Assembly (NCBI GenBank): GCA_001769195.1
Contig: MEOK01000034.1
Location: 62,001-126,000 of the forward strand
DNA: 64,000 bases
Direction of reading: 5' to 3'
DNA from: Bacteroidetes bacterium GWF2_40_14
GTDB taxonomy: Bacteria; Bacteroidota; Bacteroidia; Bacteroidales; UBA932
Of the stretch, positions 7,444 to 15,088 are shown in pieces; the stretch's first letter is position 1; each line of letters starts with the position of its first letter. The position numbers and the translations under genes were made by a program. The notes under the pieces were generated by a model, which made no database searches, was not told the DNA's origin, and saw only the letters and a list, made by a program, of their open reading frames with translations.

Positions 7444-9732
7444 TTATTTTGAAGTTTTAGCTATCTCTATTGCTTTCTCCAGAAACTCATCTCTGCCTTC
7501 TCTAACACCCCGGATTGTTTTGGTAACATAAATATTTGGTATTATGCCCACTCCATGATGTTGGCTCCCGTCGTGTTTAGTTACCTTCATACCGGTCCAT
7601 GATAAACTATAGTTTCCGGGTAAGGAAAATGGATTGATATTACCATTTGTTCCTGCTGTAGGTTGAACAATTATTGTAGCCAATTTATATCCTTCAATGA
7701 AGCCCATATAGCTTTCTGCGTAACTAATTGCCTTTCCGTCTATTATGAATATTATATTAGCATTAATGTGAGGTTCGGCAGGTTTGAGATCCCATCCATA
7801 CTCTGCATACCCGGCTATGTTTTTTTGATCGGGATAAATAATCTGTGGTATAAACATCCATTTGGAGCTATCGTTCTTGTTAAGTAAATAGGTTATAAAT
7901 TTTATTGTATTTTTTGGATAACCTCTAAGATCACAAATTACCGATTTAGCTTTAGTCAGTTGAGGGATCAGACTATCAATAACATTCATTTCCACCTGCC
8001 CAATATTTAGATATACAATATCATCATCTATTATCTTAAACTTTCTTGTCAGTCCGGAATTTTGATCCGTTAACATTTGTGAATATTGAGTTTGATTCCT
8101 TATCAGGGATATTAATTGATTATCTACAACTATTGTCAGTTTGGAATCTTTCTCTCCCATAAGAGATTCTCTTTGTGTTCTGTAGGCCATCGATCCTTTA
8201 GTAGCAGCCGAAATTCTGCTTACGATTGTTTTAAAATATTCCAGCGGGTCAATACCATCCACCTTATCAACAATATCTCCTATGTTTAATTTTAAATTAT
8301 TGTCATATACTTTAGTAATAACAAGCCTGTTTTCAATAAATTCCCAGGAAATTGCAGGCAAATAGTAATTCGGGAAAGATTGAGAATAGACACCAATGTG
8401 ACCATCTTTCAAAGTAGCTGTAAGTTCCTTGAGTGTTATTAAAAAATCCTTTTCGTTTTTATCATTGAAAGATTTTATCAGTGCCTTTTCGAGCTCCTTT
8501 TCCCAATTGACACCAACAACATCGAAATATGGGAAGAAGTGCTGAAACAGATTCCATGTTATTATAATGTCTCCTAATCTTAACAAAAGGTTATACTCGT
8601 TTTTGTTTATACCACTCAGCTCTTTCTCAAGAGTAGTTTTGTCAGAAACAGGATAGGTGCAATCATTATTGCAGTATAGTACCAATGGTATAATGCAAGA
8701 GACCCCGCTTCCTATGTTCTCTCGGATAACCTCTCCAATATTTGGCTCTTTGTCAAATATCTTGTTGCCGGGAATAACTTCTATAGATGGATTCTTTTTT
8801 ACAGAGATGCATTTTGTTCCAAGAAAACTTTCCTGGTCATTTATTGAAAACAGATACCCTTTCCCTCCGCCATACCATAGTTTGTCTTTTATCATATCAT
8901 CATAACTACTTACTTCAAAATCACTGTTTTTAACAGGGACCTCAACCCATTTGTCATTGTCCTGGTAGTAAAAATGAAAGTCGTCAACCAACATCTCACC
9001 ATCTCCTTTAAGAAAACAACCGAATGCTATTCCGGTGGATAAACTATCGACATTGCCTACTATTTGGTACGTATCCCATACGTTTTTTGTCACAGGATTA
9101 TTGTCCATGTTATTAAAAAAACCTGATTTTGAATTTGGAATGTCCACTCTCAACCAAAGATGACCTGTTCCGGTAGTTCCATCTTTCAGCTTTACACTTC
9201 CGGAAAACTTGATTTTTTTCCCCAAATATTGCTTTGCATTTATATAAGTGGATAAAGCACCAAATCCCCCATTTGGATCAGGTTTTATTTTGATAATTTT
9301 ATCTCTGTTCACTCTTATGCTTTTATATACAACATTCTGAGCATCCATCCCCTTATCTACTCCCAGATGCTGCCAGTATGTAGGTTTGAACCCATCAATA
9401 TTTGGTGGAGTAATTGATTTTATGTCAAACCGTTCATTTTTGCCACTGTCAGAAAATTTAATTGTAGGTGCAATAGGTAGGAAAAGTTCGTTTAATGTTT
9501 TGATAAGCTCTTTCTTGTTTTTGCATGTAATAATCTTTTGAGAACCGTAAATTGCAAATTTATCCCAGTCAATTTTGTCTGCTTCATCGCTGGGATGAAA
9601 ATATTTTACATATCCGTAGGCTCTTGAGAATGTCTTAAGATTCCCGATCTGATCTTTAGTCTGGCAATTTGCGAAACCACTAACAACAACGCTGAACATT
9701 AGTGTTAGTAATAAAAATCTAACTTTTTTCAT
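7444..9732 (-). CDS. Secreted S41 family peptidase (tail-specific protease type)
   Basis: A 762-aa protein with an N-terminal signal peptide. Residues about 100-290 look like a beta-sandwich/carbohydrate-binding-like region, and the S41 part follows. A PDZ-like segment lies near residues 470-520. The catalytic core near 610-740 includes DGKAISYAES, where Ser670 in the S-x-x-E pattern is the likely nucleophile, followed by the conserved TAGTNGNINP. S41 enzymes cleave proteins from the C-terminal side in the periplasm or outside the cell. It is a single gene transcribed away from the sigma module. No lipobox fits well (the Cys in FANCQ is poorly placed). Confidence 0.82.
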   Translation of the reverse strand: MKKVRFLLLTLMFSVVVSGFANCQTKDQIGNLKTFSRAYGYVKYFHPSDEADKIDWDKFAIYGSQKIITCKNKKELIKTLNELFLPIAPTIKFSDSGKNERFDIKSITPPNIDGFKPTYWQHLGVDKGMDAQNVVYKSIRVNRDKIIKIKPDPNGGFGALSTYINAKQYLGKKIKFSGSVKLKDGTTGTGHLWLRVDIPNSKSGFFNNMDNNPVTKNVWDTYQIVGNVDSLSTGIAFGCFLKGDGEMLVDDFHFYYQDNDKWVEVPVKNSDFEVSSYDDMIKDKLWYGGGKGYLFSINDQESFLGTKCISVKKNPSIEVIPGNKIFDKEPNIGEVIRENIGSGVSCIIPLVLYCNNDCTYPVSDKTTLEKELSGINKNEYNLLLRLGDIIITWNLFQHFFPYFDVVGVNWEKELEKALIKSFNDKNEKDFLITLKELTATLKDGHIGVYSQSFPNYYLPAISWEFIENRLVITKVYDNNLKLNIGDIVDKVDGIDPLEYFKTIVSRISAATKGSMAYRTQRESLMGEKDSKLTIVVDNQLISLIRNQTQYSQMLTDQNSGLTRKFKIIDDDIVYLNIGQVEMNVIDSLIPQLTKAKSVICDLRGYPKNTIKFITYLLNKNDSSKWMFIPQIIYPDQKNIAGYAEYGWDLKPAEPHINANIIFIIDGKAISYAESYMGFIEGYKLATIIVQPTAGTNGNINPFSLPGNYSLSWTGMKVTKHDGSQHHGVGIIPNIYVTKTIRGVREGRDEFLEKAIEIAKTSK

Positions 9733-9746
9733 GCTTCTTGGTTTAT

Positions 9747-10097
9747 TTATGGTGACATGTCAAATTTTATGCCATATGTATATAATTTGCTGAGAAAGAT
9801 ACGAATAGAAAAATTCTGATATGTTTGAATTATTCCATCACAACCTTCCCTTTGATTATCAAGCCTTCTTTTTGTCAGGTATTTTCTAACAGGAATGTCA
9901 TAAATCGACATTATAAGGTACGCAAAGGAAACTAAAAGAATTGTTCCGATTATGACAATCAGGAAAAGTTCAGTGCCTGCAGGCTTGTTTATGGTATAAT
10001 AACTGCCAAAAATCCAAATTGCTGCTCCATCCCAAAACAGTGGACAGGCAGGAGCATTGAAACTGAACAGGTTGAAACCTCTCAGTAACAGATAAAT
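9747..10097 (-). pseudogene. 3' remnant of an acyltransferase-3 family gene
   Basis: The minus frame from 10097 to the stop at 9747 is open for 116 codons. It has no start codon before the last third and is bounded upstream by a stop. It encodes two hydrophobic helices (around TELFLIVIIGTILLVSFAYL) ending in SIYDIPVRKYLTKRR. This matches the closing helix and the E-x-P-x-R-like tail of OafA-type acyltransferase-3 membrane proteins. The 5' two-thirds of the gene are missing. It is best read as a truncated, dead gene. Confidence 0.6.
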
Positions 10098-10107
10098 TCA
10101 AGGTTCG

Positions 10108-10215
10108 ATAGAGGTGATACCCCTATTTATAAAGACTCTGAAATTATATCTCGAGTAGGATATCCGACTCGAGATGGATGCGATTTTACAAAAGGATGTT
10201 GAAATATTCAAGTAA
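10108..10215 (+). pseudogene. Fossil of an AbiEi antitoxin C-terminus
   Basis: In frame, 10108-10215 reads IEVIPLFIKTLKLYLE, a TAG stop, then DIRLEMDAILQKDVEIFK and a TAA. It aligns without gaps to residues about 160-195 of the intact AbiEi-like protein encoded at 12300-12932 (PEVRPRFLKALQLYLKED...), with similarity at both DNA and protein level. It is a decayed second copy. It overlaps the 5' extension of the sigma-factor frame, which shows that this extension is not real coding sequence. Confidence 0.75.
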
Positions 10216-10255
10216 TGATGTTAAGTTTTCTAAATTTAATTGTCAATATTGCAGA

Positions 10256-10756
10256 ATGGATAAAGAAAGGTTTATAACAACTGTAGTTCCCTTGCGAGAA
10301 AAACTGATGTTTTTTGCGCGTAGATATTCAGACGACGAGGAAGATGCTCAGGATGTGATTCAGGAGGTTTTTGCCAAGTTGTGGGTAATACGGGAGGAGT
10401 TGCACAAATATGACAACATAACGGCACTATCTGTCCAAATAACAAAAAACTTATGTTTCAACAAAATAAAGCAAAAGAAGAGAAAATACTCGATATTCGA
10501 ACAAATTGCCTATGAGGCAGATAATAAGACAAATGAAAACAAAGTAGAGCAAAAGGATGAGATTAAACATCTGTTTCGTATTGTTGACAAATTGCCAGAT
10601 TTACAGCAAACGGTTTTAAGGATGAAATATGTTGATGACCTGGATGCAGAAGAGATTGCCCAACTTTTGGGATGTACACGTGAAGCTGTTTGGATGAACC
10701 TCTCGCGGGCACGGAAAAAGGTAAAAGAATTATTCTTTAAAATTGAAGGTGAATGA
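10256..10756 (+). CDS. ECF sigma-70 family RNA polymerase sigma factor (module 1)
   Basis: 166 aa from the ATG at 10256. The frame is open further upstream, but those codons overlap the AbiEi fossil. Sigma region 2 is seen in DAQDVIQEVFAKLWVIRE (about 34-51). Region 4, with its helix-turn-helix, is at about 110-155 (LPDLQQTVLRMKYVDDL..EIAQLLGCTREAVW). ECF sigma factors direct RNA polymerase to a small regulon, usually held back by a membrane partner. The next gene overlaps by 4 bp (ATGA) and is the likely partner. The same gene order occurs again at 46918-48426. Confidence 0.9.
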   Translation: MDKERFITTVVPLREKLMFFARRYSDDEEDAQDVIQEVFAKLWVIREELHKYDNITALSVQITKNLCFNKIKQKKRKYSIFEQIAYEADNKTNENKVEQKDEIKHLFRIVDKLPDLQQTVLRMKYVDDLDAEEIAQLLGCTREAVWMNLSRARKKVKELFFKIEGE

Positions 10757-11250
10757 AAAATGATTTGAAATATATTGAAAGTTTAGTGCACAAATTCTTC
10801 GAGGGAAAAACCTCCAACATGGAAGAAAAGGAGCTATGGCAGTACTTTTCCAGCGAAGAGATTCACAGCGAATTGCAGGATTATAAAGATTTGTTCCGTT
10901 ATTTTGGCAATGAGTTTATAGAAGAACTTAAGTCGGAGGCTCTTCCTGTGCAGTTTATACCTCTCAGAAAAAAGAGGCAAATGAAGACTGTGTGGACAAT
11001 CCTCTCATCTGTCGCAGCAGCTCTAATTCTACTTATGGTATTATCTCGTTTTAACCGCTTCGATTCTTATGAAGGAAGTTATATGATTACAAACGGGAAT
11101 AAATTTTACAACAGCAAACTCATCAAAGAGCAGGAGAGTGAGATAAGAAAAATGGTCGCAGAAAAGGATAAGGAGTATCGCCAGATTTACGAACTATCAG
11201 AGATTAAGACAAAAGAAATTAAGGACATCCTCATGGTTAAAAATAAATAA
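10753..11250 (+). CDS. Sigma-linked single-pass membrane protein, putative anti-sigma (module 1)
   Basis: 165 aa. The cytoplasmic N-terminal part (1-75) carries the pattern FFEGKTSNMEEKELWQYFS. One transmembrane helix follows (about 77-96, MKTVWTILSSVAAALILLMV), then a charged periplasmic tail of about 65 residues that is likely helical. The protein encoded at 47439-47936 shares this layout and the N-terminal pattern. No zinc-type anti-sigma HxxxCxxC motif is present. Position, translational coupling and topology suggest an anti-sigma or sensor role. This is inference, since the family is not one I can name. Confidence 0.65.
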   Translation: MKNDLKYIESLVHKFFEGKTSNMEEKELWQYFSSEEIHSELQDYKDLFRYFGNEFIEELKSEALPVQFIPLRKKRQMKTVWTILSSVAAALILLMVLSRFNRFDSYEGSYMITNGNKFYNSKLIKEQESEIRKMVAEKDKEYRQIYELSEIKTKEIKDILMVKNK

Positions 11251-11278
11251 GTTAAACATTTAATTAAAAACAATAAAA

Positions 11279-12187
11279 ATGAAAAATATTTTAAAATGCT
11301 TTTTATTATTTGGTTTTTTGTTCTTTTCCGGACATATGTCTGCTCAGGAGAATCTTATGAACTGGATAAAAGAGTGCGAAAAAGACAAGTTTGTGGATAT
11401 GACGGTAATAGACAATAAAATCCCTGAAACTAAAAAACCTGACAGCTATATTGTTAAAATTACCTTGAAAGAGAAGCCTCAACTTGTTGAACTTATGAGA
11501 AAAGCTTACGAAAGTGACAAAGTAAATGCTTTCTCTGTTATAGACAAAAGAGTTAACGGTGTCATGTTTCCTAGTCGTTGTATTTTTGCCAAAACTGAAG
11601 TTGATAAAACAATTACGGAGACAGTTTTTGATTTCTACTATGATACCAAGACCAGCGAAACAACCATGACAATGATAAGAACATTCGACAGCAATAATCA
11701 GGAACTAAAAAAGACACTTAACAAATCCAATATTGCTTCCAATGCACCAAGTAAAAAGGAATCTGTCGATAAAGAGAAAATGGAGAATTATGAAATTGCC
11801 AAAGTGGTTTTAAGTAATCAGACATTTGGCATTCTTCCGGACGACAACAGAACTCCCTATAACAACAAGAACTTTATGGGGTTCGAAAACAAAATGCTCA
11901 TCCTTCAGGGGATTTTTGCTCGGGACGAAGCAAGGCATGTCTGTGCTGTGAAGAATTACAAATACAATGTAGACAAAGAAGGGAGTATTATGGTCACTTT
12001 CGATTTTACTGGCAGGATTACGACAGGCAGCTTCATAATTACCATGAAAAAGGGAGATAATTATGTTGAAATCATTGAGGTAATAAATCAAACCATCCCC
12101 TCCTACAAACACTTTCGCATACGATTCTACGGAGAAGTATTTCCTTCTGACGCATGTGATTATATGCCTATCGTAAACGAGTTATAA
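11279..12187 (+). CDS. Secreted protein of unknown function in sigma module 1
   Basis: 302 aa with a signal peptide ending near MSAQE. The mature protein has two parts: about 22-130, with a repeated alternation of hydrophobic and charged residues, and about 170-300, with beta-rich stretches. They are joined by a low-complexity linker rich in Ser, Asn and Lys. I do not recognise a family. It occupies the place taken by a DUF4252 protein in the second sigma module. It starts 28 bp after the membrane protein gene, so it is very likely in the same operon and either exported cargo or a periplasmic sensor of the system. Confidence 0.55.
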   Translation: MKNILKCFLLFGFLFFSGHMSAQENLMNWIKECEKDKFVDMTVIDNKIPETKKPDSYIVKITLKEKPQLVELMRKAYESDKVNAFSVIDKRVNGVMFPSRCIFAKTEVDKTITETVFDFYYDTKTSETTMTMIRTFDSNNQELKKTLNKSNIASNAPSKKESVDKEKMENYEIAKVVLSNQTFGILPDDNRTPYNNKNFMGFENKMLILQGIFARDEARHVCAVKNYKYNVDKEGSIMVTFDFTGRITTGSFIITMKKGDNYVEIIEVINQTIPSYKHFRIRFYGEVFPSDACDYMPIVNEL

Positions 12188-12276
12188 ATGGTTTCTATAA
12201 TTTTCCTCAAATCAACGAATAGTTAAAAAATGCACAGAAAGTTGAAAAAATTAAGAATAAGTATGTGAAAATATAC

Positions 12277-12284
12277 TATATTTG
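12277..12284 (+). promoter_or_regulatory. -7 promoter element of the AbiE pair
   Basis: TATATTTG matches TAnnTTTG and lies 15 nt before the ATG at 12300. The 90 bp before it are AT-rich and contain no gene. Confidence 0.5.
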
Positions 12285-12299
12285 GTCATTATTTAATGA

Positions 12300-12932
12300 A
12301 TGCCGTTAATGGAAAATTTAAAGCAACTTGGAATTATACCTGTGGATTACGCATTGTTGGGTTCGCTTTTCTGCGCTTACAAGTTCCCAAGAAATAAGAT
12401 AGCCAATCTTGAAAGTGAAGGAAAGCTGATCAGGCTCAAGCGTGGTTTATATGTAGTATCTCCCAAGGTATCTGGGAAACTTTTATCTACTGAACTTATT
12501 GCTAATCACCTTTATGGTCCATCCTATATATCAATGGAGAGTGCCTTAAGATTTTATGGGTTGATTCCCGAGAGTGTTTATATGGTAAGGTCTATGACAA
12601 CAAAAAGGTCGAGAATCTTCGAAAACTCAGTTTCAAAGTTTGATTATATCAATTGTAATAATGAGTATTACCCAATTGGGATAAATCAGAAATTTGGGGA
12701 GAACTATACATTCTTAATTGCATCTCCTGAGAAAGCTCTTTGTGACCTTATAGCTTATACACCAGAAGTAAGGCCCAGATTTTTAAAGGCTCTGCAATTA
12801 TATCTCAAGGAGGATATAAGACTCGATATGGATGCATTTTACAAAATGGATATTGAGATAATCAAGGAATGCGCGCAAGTCGGAAAAAAAAAGAATGAGT
12901 TTAACAATCTTTTAAAACTTTTGCAACGATGA
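12300..12932 (+). CDS. AbiEi-family antitoxin (type IV toxin-antitoxin)
   Basis: 210 aa (ATG 12300, or ATG 12309 three codons in). The N-terminal winged helix around residues 18-55 contains LESEGKLIRLKRGLYVVSP, the hallmark of AbiEi antitoxins. The C-terminal domain includes YGPSYISMESALRFYGLIPE and SPEKALCDLIAY. AbiEi represses its own operon and counteracts the AbiEii nucleotidyltransferase without forming a stable complex with it, which defines type IV systems. The toxin gene follows with a 4-bp ATGA overlap. A fossil of the same C-terminus lies 2 kb upstream. Confidence 0.9.
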   Translation: MPLMENLKQLGIIPVDYALLGSLFCAYKFPRNKIANLESEGKLIRLKRGLYVVSPKVSGKLLSTELIANHLYGPSYISMESALRFYGLIPESVYMVRSMTTKRSRIFENSVSKFDYINCNNEYYPIGINQKFGENYTFLIASPEKALCDLIAYTPEVRPRFLKALQLYLKEDIRLDMDAFYKMDIEIIKECAQVGKKKNEFNNLLKLLQR

Positions 12933-13750
12933 ATGTTTTTGACCAAATGATGTCTCGTTATGAGATTTTGTCAGAAAACGACAAGCGAAATGCAATTCAC
13001 GAAGTTATGCAGGAAATTACCCTGGCGGGCTTATACAGGAGTGGGTTTTTTGACAAGGCCGCCTTTTACGGAGGTACTTGTCTCCGGATATTTCACTCAA
13101 TGCAAAGGTTTTCTGAGGATTTGAATTTCTCGCTTGTGGCAAATGTTGATTTATTTAACCTTGAAGATTATTTTCCTGCAATAATAGCTGAGTTTAAGGC
13201 CATGGGAAGAGACGTGGCAATTACAAAGAAGGTAAAGAATATCTCTGGCAATGTTGAATCGGCTTTTATGAAAGAAAATACTGAAATTTACGATCTTGCA
13301 TTTCAAACAGAGCAGACAATTAAGATAAAAATCGAGGTGGATACAAACCCACCATTGGAATTCCACACAGAGCAAAAGCTTCTGCTTCAGCCATTCTCGT
13401 TTATGACTCGCTGTTTTATTTTACCCGACATGTTTGCCGGTAAGATGCATGCATTACTTTTCCGAAATTGGAAGACAAGAGTTAAAGGAAGAGACTGGTA
13501 TGATTTCGAGTGGTATGTAAGAAACCAGGTTCCTCTCGACTTTAATCATTTGCAAGTGCGTGCCAGACAGTTTAATGGAATTGACATGAGTAAAGAGGAG
13601 TTTATTTATAAACTCAAAACCAGACTATCCTCAACAGATATAGAGTTGGTAAAAAGAGATGTTGCTCCCTTTGTCAAGGATGAAACAATGCTTGAAATTT
13701 GGTACAATGATTACTTTATTCAGCTTGCGGGCATGTTGAAGTTCTTATAA
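12929..13750 (+). CDS. AbiEii-family nucleotidyltransferase toxin
   Basis: 273 aa with the DNA-polymerase-beta-like nucleotidyltransferase signature FYGGTCLRIFH (GGT at 48-50) and RFSEDLNFSL (61-69). In the usual D-x-D metal site the second Asp is Asn66 here. A conserved KGRDWYDFEWYV motif lies near residues 185-198. AbiEii toxins transfer nucleotides to cellular targets such as tRNA and cause growth arrest, often in phage defence. Pairing with AbiEi is certain from the operon. Whether the Asn weakens activity is unknown. Confidence 0.88.
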   Translation: MNVFDQMMSRYEILSENDKRNAIHEVMQEITLAGLYRSGFFDKAAFYGGTCLRIFHSMQRFSEDLNFSLVANVDLFNLEDYFPAIIAEFKAMGRDVAITKKVKNISGNVESAFMKENTEIYDLAFQTEQTIKIKIEVDTNPPLEFHTEQKLLLQPFSFMTRCFILPDMFAGKMHALLFRNWKTRVKGRDWYDFEWYVRNQVPLDFNHLQVRARQFNGIDMSKEEFIYKLKTRLSSTDIELVKRDVAPFVKDETMLEIWYNDYFIQLAGMLKFL

Positions 13751-13794
13751 AGATGCTTTTCATTAACAAACATATGAGTCCACATCAATGAATT

Positions 13795-14490
13795 TCAGAA
13801 AGGAACCACATATCCGAGGGTAATATCGTTAAATGAGCCGGAATTATTTGTGTTGTTGTATGCTTTCAAAGAAAGGAAGACGGTTCCCATTTTTCCGAGC
13901 ATCTTACCCAACGAAATTCCATAAGAAACTCCACAAAAATTTGATGCCTCCGATGTTTCAACAAGGTTTTTCTCAATCCGGTCTTTACTAAACATGTAAT
14001 GAACCCTGTAAAATGGCATGAATAGCCAATTGTTGTTGGTCCTGAACACCAGATTGGAAACCAGACCAAGCGCTCCTCCTGTGCTTCCAATGAATGTAGC
14101 TGTATTTGTCCCGTCGGGATATTCATAACCATGATAGTTACTGTTGAAGACAACCGGATTTGCTCCTACATAAAGGTCCAGATAAGGTGCAAGGCTAGAT
14201 TTAAGGAGCCACAAAGTGAAATGGGCCTCAATATAATCAGAACTGGGACTTGTTCCGGTAAGGCCGAGTTTCTGTTTGTCAAAATTGGTCCGAAAGTATG
14301 AGGCTTCTACATCTATTACTCTGTTGATTGACACACCGGCTCCTGCTATAAAACCACCGAACCCATGGCCCATTTCAGAACCAATGTTGATTGAAGCACC
14401 ACTTTTCCCTTTTTCCAGGAATGGTAGAATCTGTGCTGTCACAGGAAGCGTCAATCCAGTAATAATTAAGATAATAAAGATTTTTTTCAT
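13795..14490 (-). CDS. Outer-membrane beta-barrel protein of unknown function
   Basis: 231 aa with a signal peptide ending at VTAQ. The mature chain alternates hydrophobic and polar residues in short strands and ends in VVPF, a C-terminal Phe as in proteins inserted by the BAM complex. Glycine-rich turns (GSEMGHGFGGFIAGAGV) are typical of small 8- to 10-strand barrels. No named family is recognised. It is convergent with the AbiEii gene, with a 44-bp gap, and probably single. Confidence 0.65.
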   Translation of the reverse strand: MKKIFIILIITGLTLPVTAQILPFLEKGKSGASINIGSEMGHGFGGFIAGAGVSINRVIDVEASYFRTNFDKQKLGLTGTSPSSDYIEAHFTLWLLKSSLAPYLDLYVGANPVVFNSNYHGYEYPDGTNTATFIGSTGGALGLVSNLVFRTNNNWLFMPFYRVHYMFSKDRIEKNLVETSEASNFCGVSYGISLGKMLGKMGTVFLSLKAYNNTNNSGSFNDITLGYVVPF

Positions 14491-14710
14491 AATTTATAAA
14501 TCACATTTCATAGAATAGTACAAAATTAAAATAAAAATCAAATAAAAGACATCGGTTGTTTTTGAAATGGATGTAATAAGATTATTACTAATAACATTAT
14601 TACAAATTGACTTATTTAGCCGACTCGTTAATGAAATTGTGGTTTAAGAAGGAGTTTTCAAAAAAATAATTGGTAAAAATATCTGGTCAAGATAATTTTT
14701 GGAGCAGAGC

Positions 14711-14781
14711 GACAGGCCCCCTCCTCGGAGGGGGTGCGGGGGAGGGACAAAACCAAGGAGCTTGCCCGTATCCGGCAAGCG
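14711..14781. other. GC-rich hairpin cluster downstream of tRNA-Leu
   Basis: An unusually GC-rich block in an AT-rich gap. It contains CCCCCTCCTCGGAGGGGG (an 8-bp stem with a 2-nt loop, or 7 bp with a tetraloop), then a G-rich run, then GCTTGCC..GGCAAGC, a 7-bp stem. The rest of the gap at 14491-14710 is AT-rich with short inverted repeats and shows no gene. Confidence 0.5.
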
Positions 14782-14784
14782 ACG

Positions 14785-14824
14785 GTACAAAAAAAGCAGG
14801 CATCACTACCTGCTTTTTTTGTAC
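14785..14824 (-). terminator. Intrinsic terminator after tRNA-Leu
   Basis: GTACAAAAAAAGCAGG at 14785-14800 pairs perfectly with CCTGCTTTTTTTGTAC at 14809-14824. On either strand the GC core is followed by seven T. It starts right at the 3' end of the tRNA on the minus strand. Confidence 0.85.
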
Positions 14825-14905
14825 CCGGAGCCGGGATCGAACCGGCACAGCCTTGCGGCCACTGGTGTTTGAGACCAGCGCGTCTACCGATTCCGCCATC
14901 CGGGC
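14822..14905 (-). tRNA. tRNA-Leu (anticodon CAA)
   Basis: 84 nt on the minus strand. The acceptor stem GCCCGGA pairs with TCCGGGT. The anticodon stem CTGGT/ACCAG encloses CTCAAAC, giving anticodon CAA (reads UUG). It has a variable arm of class II size (GGCCGCAAGGCTGT region) and the T-arm GCCGG TTCGATC CCGGC. CCA is not encoded. A -7 promoter element lies 25 nt upstream (14930-14937). Confidence 0.95.
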
Positions 14906-14929
14906 AAACTAAATGGTAAACTAGGGCTG

Positions 14930-14937
14930 CAAAGATA
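14930..14937 (-). promoter_or_regulatory. -7 promoter element of tRNA-Leu
   Basis: On the minus strand it reads TATCTTTG, matching TAnnTTTG, 25 nt before the mature tRNA 5' end. Confidence 0.6.
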
Positions 14938-14964
14938 TGTAAATATTTTTATTGGGCAATATGA

Positions 14965-15042
14965 AAATCGGACATCATCCTCTCAGCAGCTTTCCAGTTT
15001 CCCATGGAAACCTGAGGCTACTTCGAGGGTGATGTCCGATTT
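14965..15042 (-). other. Long two-stage hairpin after the M16 protease gene
   Basis: An 18-nt arm (14965-14982, core TCGGACATCA) pairs with 15025-15042 with one mismatch. An inner stem (14995-15014) is formed around CCATGG. It lies between the M16 stop and the tRNA-Leu promoter. On the minus strand the arm is followed by TTTTC, so it may end transcription of the protease gene. It could also be a repeat element or a processed structure. Confidence 0.55.
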
Positions 15043-15088
15043 CTTACGGCAAAAAGATATTTGTATATATCTTGCCTAAAGTGTTTAC

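Noticed and set aside
10178-10255. Upstream start of the first sigma factor
   Set aside because: These 26 codons overlap an AbiEi fossil in another frame and lack sigma-factor similarity; the ATG at 10256 fits the family.
14670-14919. Three overlapping frames around tRNA-Leu
   Set aside because: They are read through the tRNA, its terminator and GC-rich hairpins, and none resembles a protein.
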